A stretch of DNA of 64,000 bases from Zygaena filipendulae. Taxonomy: Eukaryota > Arthropoda > Insecta > Lepidoptera > Zygaenidae. The stretch is taken from the NCBI GenBank assembly GCA_907165275.2, contig OU015671.1, forward strand, positions 10,137,001-10,201,000, written 5' to 3'. Shown one piece after another: positions 21,539-32,995 of this stretch. The notes under the pieces were generated by a model. The model had not been told where the DNA came from. It made no database searches and was given only the letters and a program-made list of their open reading frames with translations. The first letter of the stretch is position 1. Each line of letters starts with the position of its first letter. The position numbers were made by a program, and so were the translations under genes.

Positions 21539-21975
21539 CTAGCTGTTCCCCGCGGTTCCACTTCCGTTAATTTCGGAGTTCCCGCGGGAATTCCGGGACA
21601 AAAAGTACCAAAAATCCTAACATCCACACTTTCACATTTATAATATTAGTAGGACTAGCTGTTCCCCGCGGTTTCACTTCCGTTAATTTCAGAGTTCCCG
21701 CGGGAGTTCCGGGACAAAAAGTACCAAAAATCCAAACATCCACACTTTCACATTTATAATATTACTAGTTGTGCCCCGCGGTTTCACCCGCGTTAATTTC
21801 AGAGTCCCCGCGGGAATTCCGGGATAAAAAGTACCCTATGTGTTAATCTATAGCTATATTATTGTAAAATTTCATTTAAATCCATCCAGTAGTTTTTGCG
21901 TGAAAGAGTAATAAACATCCATCCATACATACTTACAAACTTTCGCGTTTATAATACCTATTAGTATCTATTATA
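21539..21975 (-). mobile_element. Three tandem Lep1-type repeats, two internally deleted
   Basis: Units begin at about 21539, 21656 and 21770. The first two are about 115 bp and lack the central TGTCCTTCTCTG block: both jump from GGGACAAAAAGTACCAAAAATCC to ACATCCACACTTTCACATTT. The third is near full length. The shared deletion shows that the first two arose from one another or from the same deleted parent. Confidence 0.82.
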
Positions 21976-22828
21976 AGTAGGATTTACGTTTCTGTCAAAG
22001 ACCCATTTTGATTTACCTACCTATGTGTCTAATACCAACAGAAAATGGACGTAAGTATATAGTTTTTACGGCGTTATAAATACCTACTTTATTGGTCCGA
22101 GCTCTGAAGCACGAGTCAAATCAAGAGCCAAGCTACACGAGTATTTCAATACGCTATAACTCGATTATATTACTATTCGAAATTCAAACAGACTCGATAT
22201 TGGAAAATTATTTTCGGTTTGTTTGAACGCGCATCACTACCTTTACTGGAAGGAACGATGATAAATAGATATACATATATTTGAAATACGAGTAGATAGG
22301 TTTTTATTGAAATTTCAAATGTGTACCTACAGAAATGCACGATATTTATTGCGTCAAAAATATATTTTATATATTTTCACTCTAATATCGATGAAATATT
22401 TCAGGAGATTATTTCGTCATAGTCGTAGAAAAGTGGCGGATCTAACAAATCTTAAACTTTACTGGGCAGTAATTTCAAATAATTATATTATTATTTTCAA
22501 CATTACATTTTTACATCTAAATATTATATAGTAGGTAATTATGAAACTTGACATAAAGTAAAAGATAGAGTTGGTTTTACAATTTTCTAGAACCAATCAC
22601 ATGCTGCATTTTTTTTCTCAAAACCGTCAGTTTTTCACGATCATAACTTGTAATTGGATAGCGCCAAAACGAAAAAAAGTAACAAAAAAAACGACAATAG
22701 TTTCATAAATGTTGTGGTACCACGAGTGTATATTATAAGCCCTTGGAAAGTCCTGAGTATCGAAAAAGCTATTTGCATATGTATTGAGTCGGAAGCCGCC
22801 CTGCGCTACCTGTTTACAATGTGGCTAT
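21976..22828. other. No gene recognised
   Basis: Short frames only (22307-22531, 22654-22860 plus); no motif. Confidence 0.5.
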
Positions 22829-22975
22829 CCTGTGGGGGGCTAAGATGGGCAACACGATAAAATTATATCGAGCCATTTTATCGATTCTCGTCGACATATT
22901 GTATGGTTTTGTCGACGAGAATCGATAAAATGGCTCGATATAATTTCATCGTGCTGCGCATCTTAGCCCCGCAGG
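22829..22975. repeat. 147-bp near-perfect hairpin
   Basis: The left arm GGGGCTAAGATGGGCAACAC..ATTCTCGTCGAC pairs with GTCGACGAGAATCG..CATCTTAGCCCC. Arms are about 64 bp with a few mismatches, and the loop is ATATTGTATGGTTTT. No copy elsewhere in the window. A fold-back MITE is the simplest reading. Confidence 0.75.
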
Positions 22976-23812
22976 GAATCCCGACTGCCGGATGCCTCTG
23001 TGCGACTAAAATATGCCACTTTAATTGAAGGAACAAACAAATAAATCTAATTTTAAACTGGTTAAAACAATTAAGCTATTTAAAATAGGATTTCATTAGA
23101 TAACTTTAATTCTCTTCTTATAGACTTTTGCATATTGCAGATTGCATTGAATAAATCAGTTTCAAGCAAAATAAATGTTAAATTTTTATCATACACACAC
23201 AGTTCCCGCGGGAATTCCGGGATAAAAAGTGCCCTATGTCCTCTGTACCCCTGACAACGTGTAGGATTATATTATGTATTATCTGTGGTGTAGATATGCA
23301 TAATTTTATGGTGATCGAGCCAAAAAATTAAAAATCGGTTAAAAAATTACATTACCTTTTTTAGTCACAAAGGCTAGGTGGTACAGATTTTGATTATCTA
23401 AATACAATATTTTAAACATTTGGATAAATAATTCAAGGTCAGACTATGTATTTGATGCATAAATTAGAACCTACACCAAAGACGTGAGTTTTCATGACAG
23501 TCAATTAAGTTGGAGTCTCATGTAGGGCAACCGACAAGTAGACTTCTTTTTAAAAACATGATGGATACCTAAATCATTATATCCGAGGCGGTTGAGCGGC
23601 AGAAATGAGGGCTCATTGATAGCAGCAAGTCGCGACACACCCAGGGGACTTTCTGAACTTTCTCTTCCAGATATTCGGCTCAACCTAACTATTCCAAGTA
23701 AGCTCTTGCTTTTATTTTTTTTATTTTTTACAGATGCGTAGGTTAAGTGTACCTACCTACTGGACTTTATCAAAAAGCGTAGGTACATACAATAGTGATT
23801 TTATGTAGAACC
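22976..23812. other. No gene; one Lep1 fragment at about 23199-23262
   Basis: The fragment is AGTTCCCGCGGGAATTCCGG..CCTCTGTACCCCTGACAACG. The 60-residue minus-strand frame at 23501-23683 is unsupported. Confidence 0.5.
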
Positions 23813-23960
23813 AGCTGTCCCCCGCGGTTTCACCCGCGTGACTTTCGAAATTCCCGCAGAAACAATTTTTATAAAATAAAAGTAACCTAAGTGTAGCCAG
23901 TGAAAGTCCCGTTAAAATCAGTCAAACAAAGTCAAAGTCAAAGTCAGTCAGTCAGACAGT
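23813..23960 (-). mobile_element. Helitron-like repeat, 5'-truncated
   Basis: AGCTGTCCCCCGCGGTTTCA to GTCCCGTTAAAATCAGTCA, followed by a GTCAGTCAGTCAGACAGTCC run. Confidence 0.7.
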
Positions 23961-23984
23961 CCGTCAGTCCGTCAGGTAGATAGT

Positions 23985-24245
23985 AACAAAATTATAGACA
24001 CTTATTTTTGACATTTTCGAATTAAGTACTGAAAAAACAGATAAAACACAAGTTTAGGAGTGGGATCTCGTGCCGTCATAACCAAATATATAGTGTACCA
24101 CGGAATTTCAACTCAATGTATTGCCGTGATTTTTTTAAACATAAGTAAAAAAAAGGAAAAATACTATAAATTTTATGTCTAATCATATTTTTTATTAGTC
24201 TGTAAGACGGACTAAAAAGAATAAAATTTAGCCCATTGCATTCTT
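23985..24245 (+). repeat. Degenerate paired-CRE MITE
   Basis: ATAGACACTTATTTTTGACA, ACAAGTTTAGGAGTGGGATC, AATTTCAACTCAATGTATTG, AGACGGACTAAAAAG and CATT appear in the copy-A order. CREs are lost (CGTGCCGTCATA). Confidence 0.6.
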
Positions 24246-24429
24246 GTCCGCTTTTCATTAATTATTAATAAAGACTTAATTTTATTTCATGACATCATCA
24301 TCAGAGCATACGCTTTTATTGCACAAATGCTACGAGTTGATTCGCTAACAACGTATTACCTTCCTATGAAAATGCGAAATTAAGCTATAAAATTAATGTT
24401 ACCTACTTGAAATACGACATTTGCTGTTA

Positions 24430-24623
24430 CGCAGTTTAAGTTCAAATGCGCATGTTTGTTTGATTGTTTGTTGCGCTTTCACGCCTTAACTACTCAACCG
24501 ATCACCATGAAATTTTTCATACACGTTGTCAGGAGTACAGAAAAGGACATGGAGTACTTTTTATCCAGGAATTCCAGCGGTAACTGCAAAATGAACGCGG
24601 GTGAAGTCGCGGGGAACAGCTAG
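24430..24623 (+). mobile_element. Lep1-type repeat
   Basis: AAATGCGCATGTTTGTTTG, TACACGTTGTCAGGAGTACA, ACGCGGGTGAAGTCGCGGGG, CTAG at 24620-24623. Confidence 0.78.
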
Positions 24624-24887
24624 TTTGTGAATAGTTTGCTTAACTCCGTACTGTCACAAATAGGTTCTTACCCTAATAAGTATTAACTGAAACTAGTTAT
24701 AAAAATTATAATAGAGGCCGAAGGCGTAGCAATTTTATGTAGCAAAGTTTGCGATAGCTGGGAAACTTCGCGGAGTCATTTGGCACTTGGAAGGTCCTGA
24801 AGCTAAACTAACTTCTGCATGAGGACTTTTATTTTCGTCATGGACCAATAAAACTTTTTCGTTTACATATAAGGTAAATGGGGTGAA

Positions 24888-25107
24888 TCCTACTAATATT
24901 ATAAACGCGAAAGTTTATAAGTAATGTATGGATGTATGGATGGATGTTTGTTACTCTTTCACGCAAAAACTACCGAATGGATTTAAATGAAACTTTACAA
25001 TAATAGGTAAAGCTTATACATCAGATTAACACATATCATACTTTTCGGTAGGGAATTCTCGCGGGAACTCTGAAATTAACGCGGGTGAAACCGCGGGGCA
25101 CAACTAG
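24888..25107 (+). mobile_element. Complete Lep1-type Helitron-like repeat
   Basis: TCCTACTAATATTATAAACG to CTAG at 25104-25107, with A before and T after, the same termini as the nested element at 4321-4555. Confidence 0.85.
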
Positions 25108-26312
25108 TGTCAATATAAAACAGCGCGATCATGTAACAGCTTCAGAGCAGTGAAATAATACCGAAAACCAATTTATGTTTGGGAGTATCCACTAAAGATC
25201 CTGGCATCCTAGGTTGGCAGGTACCTAGGTAGGTAGGTACGTAGATTGTAGACTTTTTTAATACATAACAAACAATACCTAGATAAAAGGAAAATTTCTA
25301 CAGATAGACACTTTGATTATTATCTATAAAACAAAGAACTGGCCCATTAGTAATTTTAATTTGAATTTTACATCAGCGTGTTTATTTAAGAACGATAAAA
25401 GAGTCGCAAAAATAAAATAATATTATATACAGATATAAAAAAAAACTTGAAAATGTTAGCCGAGATTGTCGACAGCTGTTATGAAAGTATTTATCATATT
25501 GTGTACAAATCACAAACTGGACACAAAGTAAAAACTACTACCGGCACAGATAATATAATACTATACTCTACCGCGACCGGTACAAATCAAAGTATTCTGC
25601 ACACACTGGCTGCACAGTACACATACCATTGTACTGTTGTTAGTAAGTTGATCCAATGCTCAACAGATGGCGCTAAATTTATCAGAGACCAAAATGGTTT
25701 ATTATGTTTCATAAATAGATTTTGCTGGGTAGAAAGCTAATCAAAAAAGTCCCTACAGAGCCTAGTTAGTAATTACTATCTTAATTTTTTGGGTACCTGT
25801 CTATTTTCTTAGATTGTAAGTGTAAACCATGGACCAATAAAACTACTGTTTAATTGGTCCATGGTGTAAACAAAATAAAAACAATAGATTAAATTTTAAT
25901 AAGGTGAAAAAACTGCACTTTTTTTAAATAATAAAATAAGGTAATTGATATCTAGGTAATAAAAGTCTAAAAGTAGTAAAAAGCCAATAAAAATATTCAT
26001 CTCTAGAGACAAAAATACTCTCTGCGTTAGTTTTTTTAATCTGTAGTCAGAATTTGCCGCGCTTGCATCACTCATTTTCAATCGTGTAGGTTAGGTACCT
26101 ACCTACCTACCTACCTACCTACCTACCAAACTAGGTACCTATCTATCAAAGACAACAGAATCAGGTTTACCAACATATAAAAATAATGTTGCGTTCACTT
26201 TAATGTAAAAGGCATAGAGAAGAGTATAGAGGTTTTATTACGAACTCAGATACAAACCAAAAATTTACTATTTACTTACTACAAATTTAAGAAACAAATA
26301 AAATGGTAGACA
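25108..26312. other. No gene; hairpin at 25818-25872 and (ACCT)n run
   Basis: GTAAACCATGGACCAATAAA pairs with TTTAATTGGTCCATGGTGTAAAC across a 5-base loop. An ACCTACCTACCT run lies at 26095-26126. The 97-residue plus-strand frame at 25447-25740 shows no motif I recognise; I leave it uncalled. Confidence 0.5.
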
Positions 26313-26318
26313 GTTTCT

Positions 26319-27058
26319 GCCAGCGTCTCAGACGAAATAAAAACTCAAGACGGAGCGCTGTCAACAAAAAAGTGAAGCCGGTTTTGTAAACATGTGGGCA
26401 TTTAGTGAGTGTTGCCGGCAGTGAAAACTTATTACCCAAAATTGTTAAGTTCTAGAAAGATGAATGGATAAGTAAATAGATAAGTTAGTATTTTTTTAAG
26501 TTGTATACCTCGGTTGCATATTCGACAACTTTAAAAATATAGGTTTCGAAGTTATGATAAAACATGGAAAATAAAAATTAACGCCTATTTACACTTACAT
26601 TAATTTTATGAATATTAAAAATTAAAATCTAAATAGGTAAATGAACGTGTTACATTCCACGTCACATTAACTTACCCAAAAAAAGGGGACTATTGTGACG
26701 CTCACTAGTAGCAACACTTGTAGAAGTTGTGGAGGTTTTGTGTTCCAAGTTGTCATAAATTAATAAAATTGATATTTTATTAAAAATGTGGTTCTATCCT
26801 GCTTTTTATTTTTCGAAGATTGGTTTTTACACCCTCTCACTACAAAATTCGGAATTTTTCTTTAAAAAAATAGGAATTATTACAGCGTGACACTCCACGC
26901 GTCGGAATAGCTCGACTGACAAGGTAAGGCGTAGTTTCGTTATATGTGTGTGCGTGTAACTGTGCATGTACACGCCGAGGCGTAGTTTTATCAGCTTCAC
27001 TTCGTTGTTCACAGTGCTCCGTCTTGACTTTTTATTTCGTCTGAGGCCAGCGTCTGCT
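26319..27058. repeat. 740-bp segment bounded by about 60-bp inverted repeats
   Basis: The left arm CCAGCGTCTCAGACGAAATA..GACGGAGCGCTGTCAAC (26319-26380) and the inverse of the right arm CAGACGCTGGCCTCAGACGA..GACGGAGCACTGTGAAC (26990-27058) agree at roughly 85 percent. No transposase frame inside. Probably a decayed MITE. Confidence 0.6.
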
Positions 27059-27545
27059 TGATTCAATATATTATATCAAAGAGTAAAAAATCCAAAGGGT
27101 TGTTGGTCGAGTGGACGTCTGGCACGTTATTTATTCGATATTTTCAGCACCGTTCAGCACCCATGTTGTTTTCCAAGAAAGTAGCTGATTTTTGAGAGAG
27201 AATCGTGTTTTATCTTAGGGGAACATTCTAACACTTTTATTGGCGTTTCGCCATAATTACTTTAATAGCTAAAAATACGTATATTGGCAGAATTAAATGC
27301 AATAAACCGCGATAGATTGCCATAATTGAAGAAGAAGAAAAATTCAAAGATAATAAACTATGTGACTTATGCTCCAAAAAGCCAGCCGATAAAATGGCTA
27401 TTGCAAAGTTTGCTGTCGTTTAAGTCATTCTTCCGTCAACATGGATACTGGACCATCAACCTGTATATTTATCTAGTTTTGCATGGTTTAAGATAAAACC
27501 TTGGTTAAAAATTGGTGTTAGTGCTAGGCTTCGATATTTAAAATA

Positions 27546-27770
27546 ATCCCTACTAATATTATAAAGTCTGACCGTCAACCGACAGATAGACAGATTGACA
27601 TACAGATCTGTCTGTCTGTCTGTTATGCTTTCATGCCTTAACGGATTGCCTTTCATGAAATTTTGCATACACATTTTCAGGGGTACAGAGACGGACATAG
27701 GGTAGTTTATGTCTTGGGGTTCCCGCAGGAACTCTGAAATTACCGTGGGTAGACCTGCGGGGAACAGATG
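27546..27770 (+). mobile_element. Lep1-type repeat
   Basis: TCCCTACTAATATTATAAAG, TACACATTTTCAGGGGTACA, GTGGGTAGACCTGCGGGGAACAG; the CTAG end is mutated to ATGAG. Confidence 0.72.
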
Positions 27771-27881
27771 AGCCGTTAATTAAGGCATGAAAGTGTAACA
27801 AGCAAACTCATTGTCGCATTTATTATATAGTAAAGGTGATTTTATTCCTATATACTACATTTATTTTTTTATGAAATAATA

Positions 27882-27965
27882 GAATAATGAAACAGCAAGT
27901 GAAACATAATTTCGTTTTTAAAATGTTATAAACGAAATTATGTTTCACTAGCTGTTTCATTATTC
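27882..27965. repeat. 84-bp hairpin, 36-bp arms with one mismatch
   Basis: GAATAATGAAACAGCAAGTG..AATTTCGTTT faces its inverse with a single A/T difference, around the 12-base loop TTAAAATGTTAT. No other copy was seen. Confidence 0.8.
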
Positions 27966-28577
27966 AGTTCGAAATGCATGTCGATGTAAATAACTTCAGA
28001 AGAAGAAAAATACTACTGAATTGGCTGTATGGTCTTAGCTTCCTTTGTCTTCCCCATTGGGGTAAAGTATTTTATTTATGGAATTTATATAAAGTGTTTA
28101 TTCAATAAAAGAATTAAAAATTGTATAGGAACTTAATTAACAATAAAAAGAGATTTTTAAATAACCATAAAGGTATATTACATTTATGGTTATTTAAAAT
28201 ATTAATAAAGTAAAATACAAAGAGTTCAGCGTTTTTGGCATAAATTGAATGAATCCATAAATTTAAAACAATATCCAACCATAGACAATTTCTTGACGTG
28301 CGACGCCGTTCTTTCTATTTCCGTATCGTTGGCAGCACTGTTGCTAACGCCATTTTTGTTATACACTAGAAGCTGCATAAGGTGATATTTTTTTACTCAT
28401 ACGAGCAACCTATAAGTGCGAAAGAGAAAGTAAATCCAATCTTACCTACGCAGCTTCTATTAACCTGAATATTTTCTTCAAACCTTATTTACGACATTTC
28501 TCATTGTCTATGCTGATAGATACGCATCCCGAGCAATACATACGGTTAAAGATTTAAGTGACAAATGTGTAGTGAAA
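27966..28577 (+). promoter_or_regulatory. Upstream region of the HCF reading frame
   Basis: Non-coding. A promoter or 5' UTR for the downstream gene must lie here or further left. I find no clean TATA box; GCTGATAG at about 28510-28517 could be a splice acceptor for a 5' UTR intron. The bases before the ATG (GTGAAAATGA) fit insect start contexts. Confidence 0.4.
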
Positions 28578-31034
28578 ATGAAGGAAAACGCTGTACTTAA
28601 GTGGCAAAAAGTATTCAATCCGTCCGGACCTCAACCGCGACCCCGCCATGGCCATCGTGCGGTTGCTATCAAAGATTTAATGATAGTATTCGGCGGTGGA
28701 AACGAAGGTATAGTTCATGAGCTTCACGTCTTCAACAGCACTACCAACCAGTGGTTTGTGCCGGTCACGAAAGGCGAAGTCCCGCCAGGATGTGCCGCCT
28801 ACGGCTTCGTAGTCGACGGTACACGATTGCTGGTTTTTGGCGGCATGGTAGAGTACGGCAAGTATTCCAACGATCTGTACGAACTTCAAGCCTCTCGGTG
28901 GGAATGGAAGCGCCTCAAGCCTCTGCCACCTAAGCAAGGACTCCCTCCGTGCCCACGCCTCGGCCACAGCTTCACACTGCTCAACGGGAAAGTATACCTG
29001 TTTGGCGGGCTTGCCAACGAGAGTGATGATCCCAAAAACAATATACCGAGGTATCTGAATGACTTGTATACTTTAGAACTGTATCCTAATTCTTCTATGA
29101 CGGTATGGGATATGCCCGTTACTTATGGACAATCACCACCACCACGAGAGTCTCACAGCGGTGTGGCTTATACAGACAGAAACAGTGGCAAGTCATCTCT
29201 TATTATTTATGGTGGAATGAGTGGCTCTCGTCTCGGTGACCTGTGGGTGCTCGATGTCGACAGCATGTCATGGTCACGTCCAGAAGTTGGTGGCCCAGCC
29301 CCGCTGCCTCGCTCACTGCACACTGCCACAGTCATCGGACACCACATGTATGTGTACGGTGGATGGGTACCGCTTGTGCCAGATGAAAGTAAACTTGCTA
29401 CTCACGAGAAAGAATGGAAATGTACTAATACATTAGCCTCCCTCAATTTGGAGACAATGACATGGGACTGCATGGCCCTAGATAACTTTGAAGAGTGCGT
29501 GCCTAGAGCCAGAGCTGGACACAGTGCTGTAGCAATTCAAACTAGACTTTACATCTGGTCGGGGCGGGACGGTTATAGAAAAACTTGGAATAATCAGATT
29601 TGCTGTAAAGATTTGTGGTACTTAGAGGTTGGTGTTCCACCTCAGGCAGGGCGTGTGGCCCTCGTACGCGCCGGCACCACTTCCTTAGAACTCTGCTGGC
29701 CTGCTATGAATACTGTGACTACTTATGTTTTACAAGTCCAGAAATGTGGTAAAGTCGCTCCGACCCGCTTCCCTGCGGCTGCCGAGCCAGTCGCCGCGCC
29801 GCCGCCTGCCTCGCCGGTGGCCTCCCAACCGGACGCCGTTAAGACCTTCAGCATCAACTCACCGGTGACAGCTGGCATGCCTTCCACACCTGAGCTTCCT
29901 ATCCGCTCTGTTGCGACGGCCGCTTCACCCGTGGTCACTCCTATCACTTCGACGCCTCAAAAAATTGTACCGAGCACGATCAAAGTTTCCGCACAACCGG
30001 CTACTGTTAAAATTACCCCGGCGCCCTTAAAACAGAACCAAGGGAAAGCGGTCATGAAAGCGGCGGCGGCCGGCCCTTCGCAGTCGATCAAGGTCGCCGC
30101 CGTCGGGCCGCAGGGCGTGACGAGGATCGTGAGCGGGGTGGGCACGCCGGGCACCGTGCGCGTCTCGCAGTCCAACGCGCAGATCGTGCTCGGCTCCGGC
30201 GGCGGCGCGCCCCGCTTCGTGCAAGTGAAGGCCGGCGCCGGCGCGGGCGTGCCCGTCAAGCTGGGCGCCGGAAACGTGCCCGTCAAGATCACCGGCAACG
30301 CCGTGCCGCTCAAGATCGGCGCCGCCAACCTGCAAGGTAAACTGACGGCGAATAGCATCCAAAAGATGGGTTCCGGTAACTTGCCGCTCAAAATCGGCGC
30401 GGGCAACGTGAAAATCAGCACGAGCAACGTGCTCGTGAAGACCACCAGCGGTGTGCCCGTCCAGACCGGCGGCCTGCAGGCCAAGGGCGTGCCTGTGAAG
30501 CTGGGCGGCAGCAACATGCCCGTCATCAGCAGCGGCGGCACCATTCAGATAGCGGGCGGCAGCGCACAGATGAAAACGCCCGTCTACAAGATAGTGACGG
30601 CCAAGTCGGGCGAGCAGACGGCGACAGTGGCCACGAGCAGCGCCGGCGCCGTCGGCACCACCGTGCTGCGCCAGGGGAGCACCAACGCGGGCATCCCGGT
30701 CATCATCAAGAAGACGCCCGGCTCCACCGCGCAGGCGAGCTCCGCGCCCCAGTACGTGACGCTGGTGAAGACGTCGACGGGCATGACGGTCGCGACCATG
30801 CCCAAGATGGCGATGGTGCAGAACCGAACTGCGACCACGGTGAGCGCCGCTCAGGCGCAGAACCTCGCGTCGGGCGCGACCATCGTGAAACTGGTGTCGG
30901 CGAACACGATGGGCAACAAGATCATCACGCTGCCCTCAAACATGCTGCAGCTGGGCAAGGCTGGCGTGGGCGGCAAGACCATCGTCATCACCAAGTCCGC
31001 GGGCCAGGCGACGCAGCCCAGCCAGCAGCAGTGA
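28578..31034 (+). CDS. Hcf: Host cell factor (HCF) Kelch-domain protein, C-terminally short
   Basis: HCF is a nuclear chromatin co-regulator: its Kelch propeller docks transcription factors, and the protein recruits histone methyltransferase and deacetylase complexes. The 818-residue frame opens with [20 protein letters not shown] and six Kelch blades ([55 protein letters not shown]), residues about 10-350. The SAS1N-type segment [20 protein letters not shown] follows (about 353-390), then a 430-residue low-complexity G/V/K/A/T-rich tail ending in QQQ. The ATG at 28578 is preferred; the GTG two codons earlier is not a eukaryotic start. No intron interrupts it. The C-terminal Fn3/SAS1C half that pairs with SAS1N in known HCFs is absent before TGA. 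It could be spliced on from outside this exon: GT-type donors occur at 30337 (AAG|GTAAAC) and 31031 (GCA|GTGAGG). Otherwise this is a short isoform or a retrocopy. Confidence 0.9.
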   Translation: MKENAVLKWQKVFNPSGPQPRPRHGHRAVAIKDLMIVFGGGNEGIVHELHVFNSTTNQWFVPVTKGEVPPGCAAYGFVVDGTRLLVFGGMVEYGKYSNDLYELQASRWEWKRLKPLPPKQGLPPCPRLGHSFTLLNGKVYLFGGLANESDDPKNNIPRYLNDLYTLELYPNSSMTVWDMPVTYGQSPPPRESHSGVAYTDRNSGKSSLIIYGGMSGSRLGDLWVLDVDSMSWSRPEVGGPAPLPRSLHTATVIGHHMYVYGGWVPLVPDESKLATHEKEWKCTNTLASLNLETMTWDCMALDNFEECVPRARAGHSAVAIQTRLYIWSGRDGYRKTWNNQICCKDLWYLEVGVPPQAGRVALVRAGTTSLELCWPAMNTVTTYVLQVQKCGKVAPTRFPAAAEPVAAPPPASPVASQPDAVKTFSINSPVTAGMPSTPELPIRSVATAASPVVTPITSTPQKIVPSTIKVSAQPATVKITPAPLKQNQGKAVMKAAAAGPSQSIKVAAVGPQGVTRIVSGVGTPGTVRVSQSNAQIVLGSGGGAPRFVQVKAGAGAGVPVKLGAGNVPVKITGNAVPLKIGAANLQGKLTANSIQKMGSGNLPLKIGAGNVKISTSNVLVKTTSGVPVQTGGLQAKGVPVKLGGSNMPVISSGGTIQIAGGSAQMKTPVYKIVTAKSGEQTATVATSSAGAVGTTVLRQGSTNAGIPVIIKKTPGSTAQASSAPQYVTLVKTSTGMTVATMPKMAMVQNRTATTVSAAQAQNLASGATIVKLVSANTMGNKIITLPSNMLQLGKAGVGGKTIVITKSAGQATQPSQQQ

Positions 31035-32065
31035 GGGCTCGGCGCGAGCGCTGGCACGGAACGGTCGCGCGCCCCCGAGCGGCGCCCGGCGCCCGCGGCC
31101 GGCGGAGCGCCCCGGGCGGGCGGAGCGCCTCGCCGCGCGCGGTGGCCATCACACGAGTGTACATTATAACGAGAAACTCTACAGTGAGTTGGTATAAAGT
31201 TTGGTAATATATCGGTAATCGATAGGATTATTTTTTAAATTACATTAATATTAAAAAAATTAAGTTAGACACTAAGTTTTTGTATGTTAAATGGGTCAAT
31301 GGAGAAAGTGTCCTCTTAGAATTTTTTACTAAAAAAAAAAGAAAATTCAACATATTTTATTTACTTATTATAATTAATTAATGTTAATTAATTATTAAAA
31401 GAATTAATTATGAGAGTTGATGATGGAGGAAATTGGTTATTTTGGGACAGAGTTCTGCATGTGCTTAGTGATTATTAACATTTGATTGTATCGTTGTAGT
31501 AAATAAGTGGAATATGAAAGCTGTTTTACACGTTGAGTCTTCGTCAATTTCTATTTACTGCCAATAATGAACTTACGGTAACACAGTTCATTGTTTCACT
31601 GGCCCAACGTGCACTAGAGCTTTAAGATAATACATTCACATAACTTTATTATTGTATCACTGGTTCTATTTTTTATGCAGCATATAATATAAATCAAGTG
31701 ATGCAATACACCGTACGTGAAAGTGCCTATAATATGCATCTTGTTAAGTTATCATGCTTTCTGTCACATCATGAAGTGTGTCTTTAGCGCTAATTATGAC
31801 CATGTGAAATGTAGACCGATATTTATTGTTTTCGACTATTGTATTATTTGTATTTTTGTTTTTTAATTTCTTAATAACTATCTATCCACGCTAACTCAAC
31901 GTCTAATGAAGTAGTAAAATTGATATTTATATTTGCTCACTATTAGAATTTAGCTGATGTCTAGTTTCTTCTGCCACATTGCTTAGTAAAGATTATCATC
32001 TCCCAAGTAGGTATGTAAAAAGCCACGTGTTCTTACGAAAACGTGCCAGAACTTAGCCTTTATGT
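31035..32065 (+). other. 3' side of the HCF frame: GC-rich block, then AT-rich likely UTR or intron
   Basis: 31035-31150 is extremely GC-rich (CGCGCGCCCCCGAGCGG and similar), after which composition drops sharply to AT-rich. No clear single poly-A site can be chosen; if the exon is spliced at 31031 this is intron. Confidence 0.45.
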
Positions 32066-32731
32066 TCCCCGCGATTTAAGCTGCATAACTTTTGGGATTC
32101 CTTCGTTAATTCTAAAAAGTATTCTACGTCACTCAGGGATAGTGTAGCTTTTTATCAGTGAAAGAATTTTCATAATCGGTGGTTCCATCCAAAATTACAA
32201 ACAAACTACATTTTCATAATATTAGTGTAGATAAAACTATACGTACCTATGTATTCTATCGGTCTGATCGGGGCTTGCTCGCCCGCCACAAGCGTTGTTG
32301 TGAAATATTTAATTGAATATTGTATAATTATTATAATTTTATTTGCACAAAAATTATTAAAGCTTGAAATTTTTTGAACTAAGTAAGCCTGCATTATTTT
32401 TCCACCACGCAAGTTATGTAGGTAGAGTATTCCTTTTTTATTTATCAATAATAATCTTTATTTTGCCAACGTTAAGTCGTCGCCTATAAGGGTAGTCATC
32501 CATAGCATAGCAGAGATATGGTATATTTTTCAAATTAAATTAGTACCTATAGCTTTGCTTCGATAAATGGTTATCACGAGTGCGCCTAAAGTTACAAAAT
32601 TTATTATCGGTTATAGGTTTGTAAGTAACTATCGCTGCGATTCAAACTAGACTCTGACAAAAATGGTGAATGTGGATGGTTTCAATTATATGTACCTATA
32701 GCTCAAAAAGTACTTTTAGACATAGTCCACC
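32066..32731. other. No gene; Lep1 remnant near 32066-32230
   Basis: TTCCCCGCGATTTAAGCTGC followed by an eroded body and TTCATAATATTAGTGTAG. Nothing coding. Confidence 0.5.
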
Positions 32732-32930
32732 AGCTGTCCCCCGCGGTTTCGCCCACGATAATTTCGGTGTTCCCGCAGGAATTCCAGGATAAACTATACG
32801 TATAAACCTTCCTCTACAATCACTCTATCTATTGGTGTAAACCGCATGAAAATTCGTTCAGTAGTTTTTGAGTTTATCGCGAACAGACAGACGCATCGGA
32901 GGACTTTGTTTTATAATGATGTAGTGCTAA
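32732..32930 (-). mobile_element. Helitron-like repeat
   Basis: AGCTGTCCCCCGCGGTTTCG, TGTTCCCGCAGGAATTCCAG, AACCGCATGAAAATTCGTTC and a GACAGACG tail. Confidence 0.72.
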
Positions 32931-32995
32931 ACATTAGGCTCGGTTTAACAGTGGTATTTTGGCTAGTACGTATATTATGACTATTATAGAACTTA

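Noticed and set aside
25447..25740. 97-residue plus-strand frame with threonine-rich start
   Set aside because: No signal peptide, domain or splice context; length is within chance for this composition.
26095..26126. ACCT-type direct repeats considered as a CRISPR or satellite array
   Set aside because: A plain tetranucleotide microsatellite without spacers.
29957..30544. 195-residue minus-strand frame inside the HCF exon
   Set aside because: It is the antisense shadow of the GC-rich low-complexity tail; its proline/threonine-rich translation mirrors the sense codons.
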